From contig NZ_BCWD01000016.1 in assembly GCF_001592085.1 (NCBI RefSeq), positions 1 through 52,373 of the forward strand: DNA of 52,373 nucleotides, in the 5' to 3' direction. Source of the stretch: Levilactobacillus senmaizukei DSM 21775 = NBRC 103853. GTDB taxonomy: Bacteria > Bacillota > Bacilli > Lactobacillales > Lactobacillaceae. Below, piece by piece: positions 6,549 to 14,878 of this stretch. The position numbers and the translations under genes were made by a program. Numbering within the stretch: the first letter of the stretch is position 1; each line of letters starts with the position of its first letter. Under the pieces are notes generated by a model. That model had not been told where the DNA came from. It did no database searches and worked only from the letters and a program-made list of their open reading frames with translations.

Positions 6549-8957
6549 ATGAAGATTTCATATAACTGGATTAACGAATATTTAGATTTAAATGTTTCAC
6601 CCGCAGACCTCGCCGAAAAGATTGAGCGAACTTCCGTTGAAGTTGACGGCGTAACGCAACCAAGCGCAGGTTTGAAGAAGATCGTGGTTGGTCACGTACT
6701 CTCAGTTGAGATGCATCCCGACTCCGATCACCTTCACATCTGCCAAATCGATGTTGGTGAAGATGAACCCTTACAAATTGTTTGTGGTGCACCCAATATC
6801 GCCAAGGATCAGAACGTTATTGTTGCCTTACCCGGTTCACGAATTGCCGGCAACGTGAAGATCAAGAAGTCCAAGATGCGGGGCGTGCCATCCGCAGGGA
6901 TGGTCTGTGCCTTACAGGAAATTGGATTCAGTGAAGACGTGGTACCCAAGGAGTATGTTGACGGAATTTATGTTCTGCCCGCAGACGCGACGCCTGGGGA
7001 CGAAGTCTATGATTACCTTGGGATGAATGACAGCCTGATCGACCTTGATGTCACGCCTAACCGTGGGGATATGCTCAGTTTGAACGGGACGTTGCATGAT
7101 CTGGCGGCTATTTATGACCAACCCGTTGAATTGGACCAACCCAACGTTAAGGAAAGCGGTGCGGCCATCGATTCCGAACTGACGTTGCATGTGGACGCTG
7201 ATCTAGCACCGCAATACCGAATGCGGTTGGTGAAGCAGGTTAAGATTGCCCCAAGTCCCATGTGGTTACAGATTCGTCTATGGAATGCCGGGTACCGGCC
7301 AATCAACAATGTGGTTGATATCACGAACTACATCATGTTGAAATACGGTCAACCGTTGCATGCCTTTGACTATGATAAATTTGACGGGCAAGATGTTTAT
7401 GTACGGACAGCCACGGCCGGTGAACCTTTGACCACTTTGGATGAAGGGGAACATGAACTGACGGACCAAGACATTGTGATTGCCGACAGTAATCGACCAA
7501 TCGGGTTAGCTGGGGTCATGGGTGGTTTAGATGCCGCCATCACCAACCAGACTAAGACGGTTGCCATCGAGGCCGCAGTCTTTGAACATGACCATATTCG
7601 TAAGGCGGCGCAACGTCACAACTTGCATACGGATGCTTCCCAACGATTTGAACGGGGCGTTAATCAGGCTGGCGTACAGGATGCCTTGGACGCTGCCGCT
7701 CAGCTAATGAACGAGTTAGCCGATGGGGCGGTACAGACCGGTACCGCCGTTGGTTCTGACAATGAGCCAGAACCAGCCGTGATCACGATCAGCATGGGCC
7801 ATATTAATGCGGTCTTGGGAACGGATTTGACCCAAGCCCAAGTTATCCATATTTTGCAGAGCCTGGAATTTACGGTCATGGCCGAAGGTGACACACTGAC
7901 GGTGACGGTGCCAGTTCGGCGTAATGATATCCATATTCCAGCCGATTTGTTGGAAGAAGTCGCTCGGATTTACGGGTATGATGAGTTGCCAACGACGCTA
8001 CCAACAGGGCGCATGACGATGGGCACTTTAACGACTGCTCAGAAGCTAATGCGGGCCACGCGACATTCTCTGGAGGGTCTGGGGTTAAACCAAGCCATTT
8101 CTTACGCCTTGACGACGGAAGATAAGGCGAAGATGTTTACCATGCAGGCTAGTGAGATCACTAAGTTGGCTTGGCCAATGAGTGTCGATCACGCCGTCCT
8201 ACGGATGAATGTGATTACTGGCTTACTGGATGACATTGCTTACAACACTGCGCGGAAGGTGAAGGATGTGGCCTTGTATGAACAAGGACGAGTCTTCTAC
8301 CGCGAAGACGGCAACGACCGGCCTAGCGAAGAGGAACATATTGCCGGTGTCATTACCGGGACTCTGATGCCTGCCGGCTGGAATCAACCGGCCCAGGCTG
8401 TCGACTTTTTCCAAATGAAGGGAATCGTTGAGGCTTACCTACAAGACATGGCTGTTAACGGAGATGTTTCCTTCGTGGCTAACAGCGAGATGCCAGAGAT
8501 GCATCCCGGCCGAACAGCTGACGTGCTCGTTCATGGTCACCGAATCGGCTTCATCGGGCAGGTCCACCCATCGATTGCTAAGCAATTCAAGATTGGGGCC
8601 ACCTACGTCTTTGAATTAAATCTGCAGGCGATCATCGATATGCCAAAGCAGGAAAACCAATACGATTTGATTTCTCGTTACCCAGCAATTACGCGAGACA
8701 TTGCCATGCTGGTTAGCGATGAAACCACCAACGAAGAAATTATGGCGTTGATCGACAAGCGAGGCGGGGCTTATCTCCAATCCGTTAAGTTGTTTGACGT
8801 TTACGATGGGGTCAAGGTGCCAAAGGGCAAGAAGTCTTTAGCCTATACCTTAACTTATCAAGACAAGCAGGGAACGTTGGTTGATGACAAGGTCAACCAG
8901 GCCTTCGATAAGGTCACCCAGCGGCTTGAAGACGACTTGGACGCTGAAATTCGTTAA
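6549..8957 (+). CDS. pheT: phenylalanine--tRNA ligase beta subunit
   Basis: The 802-residue partner of PheS. Domains in order: EMAP-II-like tRNA-binding OB fold (about 40-150, HPDSDHLHICQIDVG), B3/B4 editing domain (about 210-385), B5 (about 405-480), a catalytic-like core lacking the class II active site (about 490-690), and a ferredoxin-like anticodon-binding domain at the C-terminus (about 705-800, SRYPAITRDIAMLV). It shares the operon and leader with pheS and is full length for the bacterial type. Confidence 0.98.
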   Translation: MKISYNWINEYLDLNVSPADLAEKIERTSVEVDGVTQPSAGLKKIVVGHVLSVEMHPDSDHLHICQIDVGEDEPLQIVCGAPNIAKDQNVIVALPGSRIAGNVKIKKSKMRGVPSAGMVCALQEIGFSEDVVPKEYVDGIYVLPADATPGDEVYDYLGMNDSLIDLDVTPNRGDMLSLNGTLHDLAAIYDQPVELDQPNVKESGAAIDSELTLHVDADLAPQYRMRLVKQVKIAPSPMWLQIRLWNAGYRPINNVVDITNYIMLKYGQPLHAFDYDKFDGQDVYVRTATAGEPLTTLDEGEHELTDQDIVIADSNRPIGLAGVMGGLDAAITNQTKTVAIEAAVFEHDHIRKAAQRHNLHTDASQRFERGVNQAGVQDALDAAAQLMNELADGAVQTGTAVGSDNEPEPAVITISMGHINAVLGTDLTQAQVIHILQSLEFTVMAEGDTLTVTVPVRRNDIHIPADLLEEVARIYGYDELPTTLPTGRMTMGTLTTAQKLMRATRHSLEGLGLNQAISYALTTEDKAKMFTMQASEITKLAWPMSVDHAVLRMNVITGLLDDIAYNTARKVKDVALYEQGRVFYREDGNDRPSEEEHIAGVITGTLMPAGWNQPAQAVDFFQMKGIVEAYLQDMAVNGDVSFVANSEMPEMHPGRTADVLVHGHRIGFIGQVHPSIAKQFKIGATYVFELNLQAIIDMPKQENQYDLISRYPAITRDIAMLVSDETTNEEIMALIDKRGGAYLQSVKLFDVYDGVKVPKGKKSLAYTLTYQDKQGTLVDDKVNQAFDKVTQRLEDDLDAEIR

Positions 8958-8965
8958 AGGATGGC

Positions 8966-9007
8966 AAGTGCGCTTGATTTCTGTAAATGAAATCAAGCGC
9001 ACTTTTT
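8966..9007 (+). terminator. terminator of the pheST operon
   Basis: A 16-bp perfect stem (AAGTGCGCTTGATTTC and its complement) with an AT-rich loop, ending in five T. Confidence 0.92.
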
Positions 9008-9040
9008 GTTGAAAAGGGGTCAAAGATTACATTTTTATCA

Positions 9041-9085
9041 AAGTAGCGCTTTCATGTTTCCGTAGCCTCATAAATTCTGTATAAT
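9041..9085 (+). promoter_or_regulatory. mltG promoter region with a cre-like site
   Basis: A consensus TATAAT is at 9080-9085; the -35 is poor. On the minus strand 9054-9041 reads TGAAAGCGCTACTT, which resembles a CcpA catabolite-responsive element and would lie just upstream of the -35. The transcript would start near 9092, too close to the ATG at 9096 for that codon to be the start. Confidence 0.5.
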
Positions 9086-9119
9086 AGAGAAGATTATGGC
9101 AAAGAACGGAGGAAACAAG

Positions 9120-10253
9120 TTGGAGAATGGCACAGATCCCACCCCTACGCGGCAGGACTCAGGAAATAAACGGTCGTTTGGCCGCAGAATTATGATTGGC
9201 GTGGCCAGCCTACTCGTTGTTTTAGCGGTCATTATTGGTTTCTTTGGTTATCATTACTTTCAGACGGCTTTAAAACCAATGGATACCAGTAATCACGAGG
9301 TGGTTCAGGTGCACGTACCGATGGGGGCAACGTCCAATAAGATTGGTCAGATCTTACAGGATAAGAAAGTTGTCAAAAGTGGCATGGTCTTTAACTACTA
9401 CGTTAAGTCAAATAAGTTTACCAATTTCCGAGCGGGCTACTATCAGCTGACCCCGTCGATGACGCTTAAGCAGATTGCCAAGCAGCTTCAAAAGGGGGGC
9501 TCCGCGGAGCCCATTCAGAGTACCGCGGGTAAACTGTTAGTCAGAGAAGGCGAAACGGTTGATCAGTTGGCTACCGAGGTGCCCATCCAAACGGACTTCA
9601 CTAAGAAGGAATTCTTGAAATTGATGAAGGATCAAGCATTCTTTAATGAGTTAGCGGCGAAGTACCCACGGCTGTTGAATTCGGCCAAATCGGCCAAGAA
9701 TGTTCGTTATCGTCTTGAAGGTTATTTAGCCCCAGCCACGTATCAAGCTGGTAAGAAGATGACGCTTAAGGACATTGTGACCCAAATGGTAGCCAAGACG
9801 GATCAGAACTTGGCCGGTGATTATGCAACGATTAAGAAGCAAAAGTTGACGGTTCAAGAGACCTTAACCTTGGCATCGCTGGTCGAACGCGAAGGGGTAA
9901 CGCCGTCGGACCGTAACAAGATTGCGGGGGTCTTCTTTAACCGGTTGAAGGCAGGAATGGCCTTACAATCCGACATTTCCATTCAATATGCGTTGAAGTC
10001 CACCAAGAAAAATTTGACTTACAAGGATCTTAAGGTCAAGTCGCCGTATAACCTCTACGTTCATACGGGGTATGGTCCAGGACCATTCGATAGTCCAAGT
10101 ACAGATTCTATCAGGTCGGTCCTGCATCCTGCTGATAAGAGCAAGGGGTACTATTACTTCATTGCCAATAGCAAGACCGGGAAGGTTTACTTCTCTAGGA
10201 CCTATGACGAGCATCAAAAGTTAACCAGTTCATTAGCAAGCGATAATAAATAA
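9120..10253 (+). CDS. mltG: endolytic murein transglycosylase MltG
   Basis: A membrane-anchored lytic transglycosylase that cleaves nascent glycan strands and probably sets their length with the elongation machinery. Translation likely begins at TTG 9120, 7 bases after GGAGG, giving 377 residues. A cytoplasmic basic tail precedes one membrane helix (about residues 23-46). A LysM-like region follows (VQVHVPMGATSNKIGQIL), then the YceG domain with the catalytic glutamate in TLASLVEREGVT and the LQSDISIQYAL and SPYNLYVHTGYGPGPF segments. udk follows immediately. Full length for the family. Confidence 0.95.
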   Translation: MENGTDPTPTRQDSGNKRSFGRRIMIGVASLLVVLAVIIGFFGYHYFQTALKPMDTSNHEVVQVHVPMGATSNKIGQILQDKKVVKSGMVFNYYVKSNKFTNFRAGYYQLTPSMTLKQIAKQLQKGGSAEPIQSTAGKLLVREGETVDQLATEVPIQTDFTKKEFLKLMKDQAFFNELAAKYPRLLNSAKSAKNVRYRLEGYLAPATYQAGKKMTLKDIVTQMVAKTDQNLAGDYATIKKQKLTVQETLTLASLVEREGVTPSDRNKIAGVFFNRLKAGMALQSDISIQYALKSTKKNLTYKDLKVKSPYNLYVHTGYGPGPFDSPSTDSIRSVLHPADKSKGYYYFIANSKTGKVYFSRTYDEHQKLTSSLASDNK

Positions 10254-10268
10254 AGGATGGCGACAAAG

Positions 10269-10940
10269 TTGGCAAACAAAAAGCGACCGATTATTATTGG
10301 AGTTACCGGGGGTTCCGGGAGTGGGAAGACCACCGTTAGCCGGGCAATCTTTGACCAGTTAATTGGGCATTCAATCATGATTTTACAACAGGATTCCTAC
10401 TACAATGACCAGTCCGAAATGACCATGGAAGAACGGGCAGCCGTGAACTATGACCATCCACTGGCCTTCGATACGGACCTGTTGATTTCTCAGTTGAAGA
10501 CGTTGTTGAATTACGAGCCGATTGAAAAACCGGTCTATGACTACACCTTATCAACTCGGAGTGACAAAACGATTCATCAAGAACCACGGGACGTCATCAT
10601 CTTGGAAGGAATCTTAATTCTAGATGATGAACGGTTGCGTGATCTGATGGACATCAAGGTCTTTGTTGATACGGATGATGATATTCGGATTATTCGCCGA
10701 ATTGAACGGGATATGAACGAACGGGGACGGACATTAGATTCGATTATTCAACAATACCTGGCGACTGTTAAGCCAACTTACCATCAATTTGTTGAACCAA
10801 CCAAGCGTTACGCGGACTTGATTGTTCCTGAAGGTGGGGAGAATCAGGTGGCTATCGATCTCTTGGTAACCAAGATTCGAGCAATCCTTGAAGCTAGCGG
10901 AAACAAAGAAGTTTTTGACAATCCAGATACAACCATATAG
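10269..10940 (+). CDS. udk: uridine kinase
   Basis: Phosphorylates uridine and cytidine to UMP and CMP in pyrimidine salvage. The Walker A is [12 protein letters not shown] near the N-terminus. [16 protein letters not shown] and YDYTLSTRS are typical of the uridine kinase family, followed by ILEGILIL (Walker B region) and [13 protein letters not shown] place the start at TTG 10269 (MANKKRP, 223 residues) behind AAAGGATGG; the ATG at 10257 lies inside that ribosome site. It is 15 bases from mltG and probably in the same transcript. Confidence 0.95.
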   Translation: MANKKRPIIIGVTGGSGSGKTTVSRAIFDQLIGHSIMILQQDSYYNDQSEMTMEERAAVNYDHPLAFDTDLLISQLKTLLNYEPIEKPVYDYTLSTRSDKTIHQEPRDVIILEGILILDDERLRDLMDIKVFVDTDDDIRIIRRIERDMNERGRTLDSIIQQYLATVKPTYHQFVEPTKRYADLIVPEGGENQVAIDLLVTKIRAILEASGNKEVFDNPDTTI

Positions 10941-10949
10941 AATAGGACG

Positions 10950-10975
10950 GGTTAGCCGATGAGGCTAGCCTTTTT
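10950..10975 (+). terminator. terminator after udk
   Basis: The stem GGTTAGCC/GGCTAGCC with loop GATGA and five T, starting about 10 bases after the stop. Confidence 0.85.
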
Positions 10976-10992
10976 CTAAAATCATAAATGAA

Positions 10993-11007
10993 GTTGGCCA
11001 GGCCAAC
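10993..11007. other. GTTGGCC-A-GGCCAAC palindrome before greA
   Basis: A perfect 7+1+7 inverted repeat lies between the udk terminator and the greA ribosome site. The one-base centre is too tight for an RNA hairpin, so an operator is more likely than a terminator. No matching regulator is identified. Confidence 0.45.
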
Positions 11008-11039
11008 ATGAAAAAAATTGCGTAAAAGGGGTGGCCACT

Positions 11040-11516
11040 GTGGCACAAGATAAAATGTATCCAATGACTGAAGAAGGTAAGGAAAAACTCCAAGCCGAAT
11101 TAGAAAACTTAAAGATGGTCAAACGACCAGACGTTATCGAACGGATTAAGATCGCCCGTTCATACGGGGACTTGTCCGAAAATTCGGAATACGAATCAGC
11201 CAAGGACGAACAGAGTATGTTGGAAACGCGAATCAGCACCGTTGAACGGATGCTGCAATACGCGGAAATCATTGACAACGATGGCACCGACAAGGATCAG
11301 CTGACGGTGGGTAAGAAGGTTGTCTTCAAGGAATTACCCGATGAAGAACCCGAAGAATACACCATTGTGGGTGCTGCCGAGGCCGATCCAATGGTTGGTA
11401 AGATTTCTAACGACTCTGCCATTGCTAAGGGCTTGTTAGGTCACCGTAAGGGTGAAGAAGTCACCTTTGAAACGCCAGGTGGCGACATGTCCGTTAAGAT
11501 TTTGGATGTCGAATAG
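11040..11516 (+). CDS. greA: transcription elongation factor GreA
   Basis: Rescues backtracked RNA polymerase by stimulating cleavage of the transcript 3' end. With the GTG start at 11040 (AAGGGG 8 bases upstream) it has 158 residues, the standard length. The N-terminal antiparallel coiled coil (about 1-75) carries the acidic tip [20 protein letters not shown]; the C-terminal FKBP-like domain (about 80-158) includes [18 protein letters not shown] and [13 protein letters not shown]. An in-frame GTG at 11031 overlaps the ribosome site. Confidence 0.97.
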   Translation: MAQDKMYPMTEEGKEKLQAELENLKMVKRPDVIERIKIARSYGDLSENSEYESAKDEQSMLETRISTVERMLQYAEIIDNDGTDKDQLTVGKKVVFKELPDEEPEEYTIVGAAEADPMVGKISNDSAIAKGLLGHRKGEEVTFETPGGDMSVKILDVE

Positions 11517-11525
11517 CAGAAATGA

Positions 11526-11555
11526 AGCGTCGCCCAGGTTGGGCCGGCGCTTTTT
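11526..11555 (+). terminator. terminator of greA
   Basis: An imperfect GC-rich stem (AGCGTCGCCC / GGGCCGGCGCT) followed by TTTTTC. Confidence 0.85.
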
Positions 11556-11570
11556 CTTTGAGCAAATAGT

Positions 11571-11599
11571 TTGTTTTGCGCAATTAAATCGAGCATAAT
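11571..11599 (+). promoter_or_regulatory. promoter of the HesB-like gene
   Basis: TTGTTT (11571-11576) and CATAAT (11594-11599) are separated by 17 bp, about 90 bases ahead of the start codon. Confidence 0.65.
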
Positions 11600-11692
11600 C
11601 TAGATAGTGAAACAATACTTGCTAAATGGAAGCTAAACGTGTTATAAATGAACTATGAAAACGGATTCATGGACCGTGCGAGGAGGAGTCTT

Positions 11693-12007
11693 GTGAAGAT
11701 GAAAATTACTGTGACTGATAAGGCAAGCGAATGGTTCCGTAACGAAATGGGCATGACCGGCCGAGGAATTCGTTTCTTTGGTAAGGTCTACGGTAAGACG
11801 CCGGTGCATGAAGGCTTCTCGCTGGGGATGACACCGGATGACCATCCGCGCGACCCCGTCGTGACGGAGAAGAAAGACGATGTGACCTATTACATCACCG
11901 AGGGTGACCAATGGTTCTTCGTCGGGTACGACCTGACCATTGACTACGATCCCGTGACGGATGGTCCAACCTATATCTATCAAGACAATGGCGAACTCGA
12001 TCACTGA
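11693..12007 (+). CDS. HesB/YneR-like protein without cysteines
   Basis: A 104-residue protein resembling the HesB/IscA-like group found in lactobacilli and Bacillus (YneR type): MKITVTDKASEWFRNEMG, RGIRFFGKVYGK, GFSLGMTPDD, then WFFVGYDLTIDYD. The iron-sulfur scaffold cysteines of true IscA are absent; the protein contains no cysteine, so it is unlikely to carry a cluster through them. The GTG start at 11693 is set by GGAGG six bases before it; the frame continues further upstream without a ribosome site. It has its own promoter and a terminator after. Function unknown. Confidence 0.8.
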   Translation: MKMKITVTDKASEWFRNEMGMTGRGIRFFGKVYGKTPVHEGFSLGMTPDDHPRDPVVTEKKDDVTYYITEGDQWFFVGYDLTIDYDPVTDGPTYIYQDNGELDH

Positions 12008-12030
12008 TTTGTCAAGTGTCTATTGATCAA

Positions 12031-12067
12031 AAAGAAGCACGATGGCTAGCTGTCATCGTGCTTCTTT
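12031..12067. terminator. bidirectional terminator between convergent genes
   Basis: The 14-bp stem AAAGAAGCACGATG and its complement with a 9-base loop is A-rich on the left and T-rich on the right. It separates the HesB-like gene from the converging yfhO-type gene. Confidence 0.9.
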
Positions 12068-12082
12068 ATTTTGACCACGTGG

Positions 12083-14713
12083 TTAGTGCCGCCGGTGGAA
12101 GAACCACCAGCCACCTGTCAGAACTATGAGTGTTCCGGTGCTAATGGCCAAGCCGAGGTTCAGCAGTGGTGGCCAATAGGACAGGGTGACCTGACTCTTG
12201 CCCTTAGGGAGCTTCAGAGCGGTGAACATGCCGACGGTCTTATAGGTCTTGGCCGGGTGACCATTGACGGTTGCGTGCCATCCCTGCGAGTATGGGATGG
12301 ATGTGTTGAGTACCTGACCGGCGTTAGCGGTCGAGATGGACCCGCTGAAGTAGCGGTTGTTGTGTTTGGTGAGGTGCCACGGGTGGGCTTTCAGGTCGGT
12401 GACGGCTGACCTGAATTTGGGGGTGTTGAGCTGGTATAGCGTGAAGTTATCTAGCCACAGAGACCCTTTCTTCAACTGAATGGTCAGCGTCTGCTTCTTT
12501 CCCTTAGCGTGATCGGCAACACTGACCATGATGGTATTACGGTAGGTCTTGTACTGGTTCAGCGCCTGACCGTTTAAGACGAAGTTGGCGTTATCGGAAT
12601 TAACTGTCGACCCAAAGGTTAGATAGTAGGCGTCATTAGTGGTTGGTGTGAATGTCAGCGTCATCTTGGCGGGCTTCAACAGATTCTTCTTCTGAAGCAC
12701 GGCGCCAGTGATCTTCGACTGTTGCCCAATATTTTGGAAGGTGACCTGATCGAAATTTTGGGCGGTGTAGAGCCGCCGGTCCGCCGAGTGACCCGTTAGA
12801 GCGGCCAACCAGTTGGTTTGATACTGTGAGGGATCGGCGGTCTTATTCTTAAGTGTCAGAATATCACGACTGGCAGCGTAGCCCATTGGTAGGGCATACG
12901 GGTTCTTGTAGGTGGTGGCCCAATGATCTTGACCAATCGATTGATAGTCGGCCAGGTCGGCCTTGTTGCTGGAAGCAGGCAACATACTGCTACCACTAAG
13001 GGCACCCGCCAGTTGTTTTTGCTGGAAGTAGTATTTCATGTTCAGCAGTGAGTCGGTCACTAGGGTGCCGTTACTGTATTCAACGAAGCCATCTCCATCC
13101 GGATTCCCGGTGTTACCGAAGAAGGTTGGGACGGCCTTGGGCAGAACGGAGGAGAAGACGCCACCACCGTTGAAGCCGGTCTGGAAAGCGTCACCCTTGG
13201 TTCGGAGGAAGGTCTTACCAATCCGGTAAGCACTGGTGTCTTTTTGCTGAACGTGATCAACCAGTCGTTGCAGTTCGTGGGTGTAGTTGCCATACTCACT
13301 CTGTGAGACGTAGCTGATATTGTTCAGGGACATGAAGGCATTGGCGGAGATTTCAGTTGCCCCAATGACGAAGAAGGTTAAAGGATAAATCCAGTGCTGC
13401 TTCACGGGGAGCGTGATCAGCCCCAGTGCTAGAATCACAAAGAACAAGCCCAGCAGGACCTGATTCATTTGCAGATACTTGAAATGTTTGATGTTTAGGG
13501 CGATGTAGCCACTACCGATCGTGATGATCAGGGTGATTACGGCGATGGCTAACCAGCCGGGTTCAAAGTCATCGGTCAGCGTTTGGGCAGCTAACCAAAT
13601 GAGCCAGAAAGCTACGACAAAGGAGAACCGGTAGGGGTACCAAACGGGAAACTGGCCGGCGTGCCATAGGAGATCCAAGGGTTGTACACAGAGGGACAAT
13701 GCTAGAAATACTGTGACCAAGCCGGCGGCGATCCGACTGCGAAGCTGGATACGGTGGTCGGCGAAGAAAAACATTGCTCCCAGCAAGGCAATTGCCCCGA
13801 TGAAGAGGTTGGCGGTTCCATCGGGCATCTGATCAAAGTTAAAGGCCCCCATGAAGAATTTGCCGATCATCTTTGGTGGAAAGAATTCGAATTTCCACTT
13901 AAAGGAGGTGACGGTATACTGGGCTTTGCTTTGCGACAGTGACCACCACGTTGGTAGCAGGACAAACGCCGCGAGTAGACCACTCGCCACCGAACTGAGG
14001 GCGAATTGACTGCCTTGCCGCAGTAATGCTCGCCAGTTGGTCCAGCGATCGACGGCTAACCAGATGAATGCCAAAATTAAGAAGAGACAGATCATGTAGG
14101 CCATGTAGTAGTTCACGATCAGCATAATGGTCAACCAGGTAACGTAGAGGCGCCACTTAGCGGCATGCATCAACAGAAACAGCCCGTAGAAAATTAGGGG
14201 TAACAGGTAGGCAGCATCTAACCACATGACGTTCAGTTGATTGGCAATCGACCATCCCATGAGCGCATAGGCGGTGGCTAATGTCACGGCCCGCAGACCG
14301 GTCTGTGATGTGGTCTTTGTGATCAGCCAGGCAAAGGTTAGACCGGCTAGTCCATATTTGAGAACGGTCAGGAAGAAGACCCCCACCGTGAGGGAGGCGC
14401 CCGGACAGAGTAGCAGAATCCAGTTCAGGGGACTCAACAGGTAGTAGGACCAGGTACCGAACATTTCGCCACCGAGCCCATTGCTAAAGGAATAGAATAG
14501 GCTGCTAGGATCATGTAGGATGGTCCGTCTGAGATAGGCAAAGAAGTCAATATATTGTTGACCGAGATCGACCGTGAGGAGGCTACTCGATCCAAAGGGG
14601 GCCATCTGACGATAGATAAAATAGGCCGTCATAAGGATAAACGGGGTGATGAACGCCCCCAATAAAGTGAGTTGACGCGTGGTAGGTTGCCAGCGTCGTT
14701 TTTGGTCTTGCAA
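12083..14713 (-). CDS. yfhO: YfhO-family multi-spanning membrane protein
   Basis: An integral membrane protein of about 876 residues. YfhO members are GT-C-like; some are implicated in glycosylating cell-envelope polymers such as lipoteichoic acid. Twelve or more hydrophobic helices fill residues 20-470 and the early loop SLLTVDLGQQYIDFFAYL carries the acidic residue expected for the GT-C fold. A large extracellular domain (about 475-840) follows, then a final helix near LGLAISTGTLIVLTGGWWFF. The TTG at 14713 follows GAGGTGG by five bases; the GTG at 14722 is inside that ribosome site. It is divergent from the PBP2b gene, consistent with an envelope role. The sugar and acceptor are unknown. 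Confidence 0.88.
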   Translation of the reverse strand: MQDQKRRWQPTTRQLTLLGAFITPFILMTAYFIYRQMAPFGSSSLLTVDLGQQYIDFFAYLRRTILHDPSSLFYSFSNGLGGEMFGTWSYYLLSPLNWILLLCPGASLTVGVFFLTVLKYGLAGLTFAWLITKTTSQTGLRAVTLATAYALMGWSIANQLNVMWLDAAYLLPLIFYGLFLLMHAAKWRLYVTWLTIMLIVNYYMAYMICLFLILAFIWLAVDRWTNWRALLRQGSQFALSSVASGLLAAFVLLPTWWSLSQSKAQYTVTSFKWKFEFFPPKMIGKFFMGAFNFDQMPDGTANLFIGAIALLGAMFFFADHRIQLRSRIAAGLVTVFLALSLCVQPLDLLWHAGQFPVWYPYRFSFVVAFWLIWLAAQTLTDDFEPGWLAIAVITLIITIGSGYIALNIKHFKYLQMNQVLLGLFFVILALGLITLPVKQHWIYPLTFFVIGATEISANAFMSLNNISYVSQSEYGNYTHELQRLVDHVQQKDTSAYRIGKTFLRTKGDAFQTGFNGGGVFSSVLPKAVPTFFGNTGNPDGDGFVEYSNGTLVTDSLLNMKYYFQQKQLAGALSGSSMLPASSNKADLADYQSIGQDHWATTYKNPYALPMGYAASRDILTLKNKTADPSQYQTNWLAALTGHSADRRLYTAQNFDQVTFQNIGQQSKITGAVLQKKNLLKPAKMTLTFTPTTNDAYYLTFGSTVNSDNANFVLNGQALNQYKTYRNTIMVSVADHAKGKKQTLTIQLKKGSLWLDNFTLYQLNTPKFRSAVTDLKAHPWHLTKHNNRYFSGSISTANAGQVLNTSIPYSQGWHATVNGHPAKTYKTVGMFTALKLPKGKSQVTLSYWPPLLNLGLAISTGTLIVLTGGWWFFHRRH

Positions 14714-14839
14714 TGAAGCCACCTCAATCTTTAGAAATTATAAAAGTTAACTTGGACCCTGTACATTTGTGTTTACGGTCTCTAGAATAGCATAGAATGA
14801 TTAAATTTCGGTAGTGGGATAGTGACCGGCGGCGAAGTT

Positions 14840-14848
14840 TGGTAAAAT
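14840..14848 (+). promoter_or_regulatory. extended -10 of the PBP2b gene
   Basis: TGGTAAAAT is an extended -10 (hexamer TAAAAT, 14843-14848), about 30 bases before the GTG start. No good -35 is seen, as expected for the extended type. Confidence 0.6.
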
Positions 14849-14878
14849 AGTAGCTGTACAATAAGGAGCAGAGCAGTT

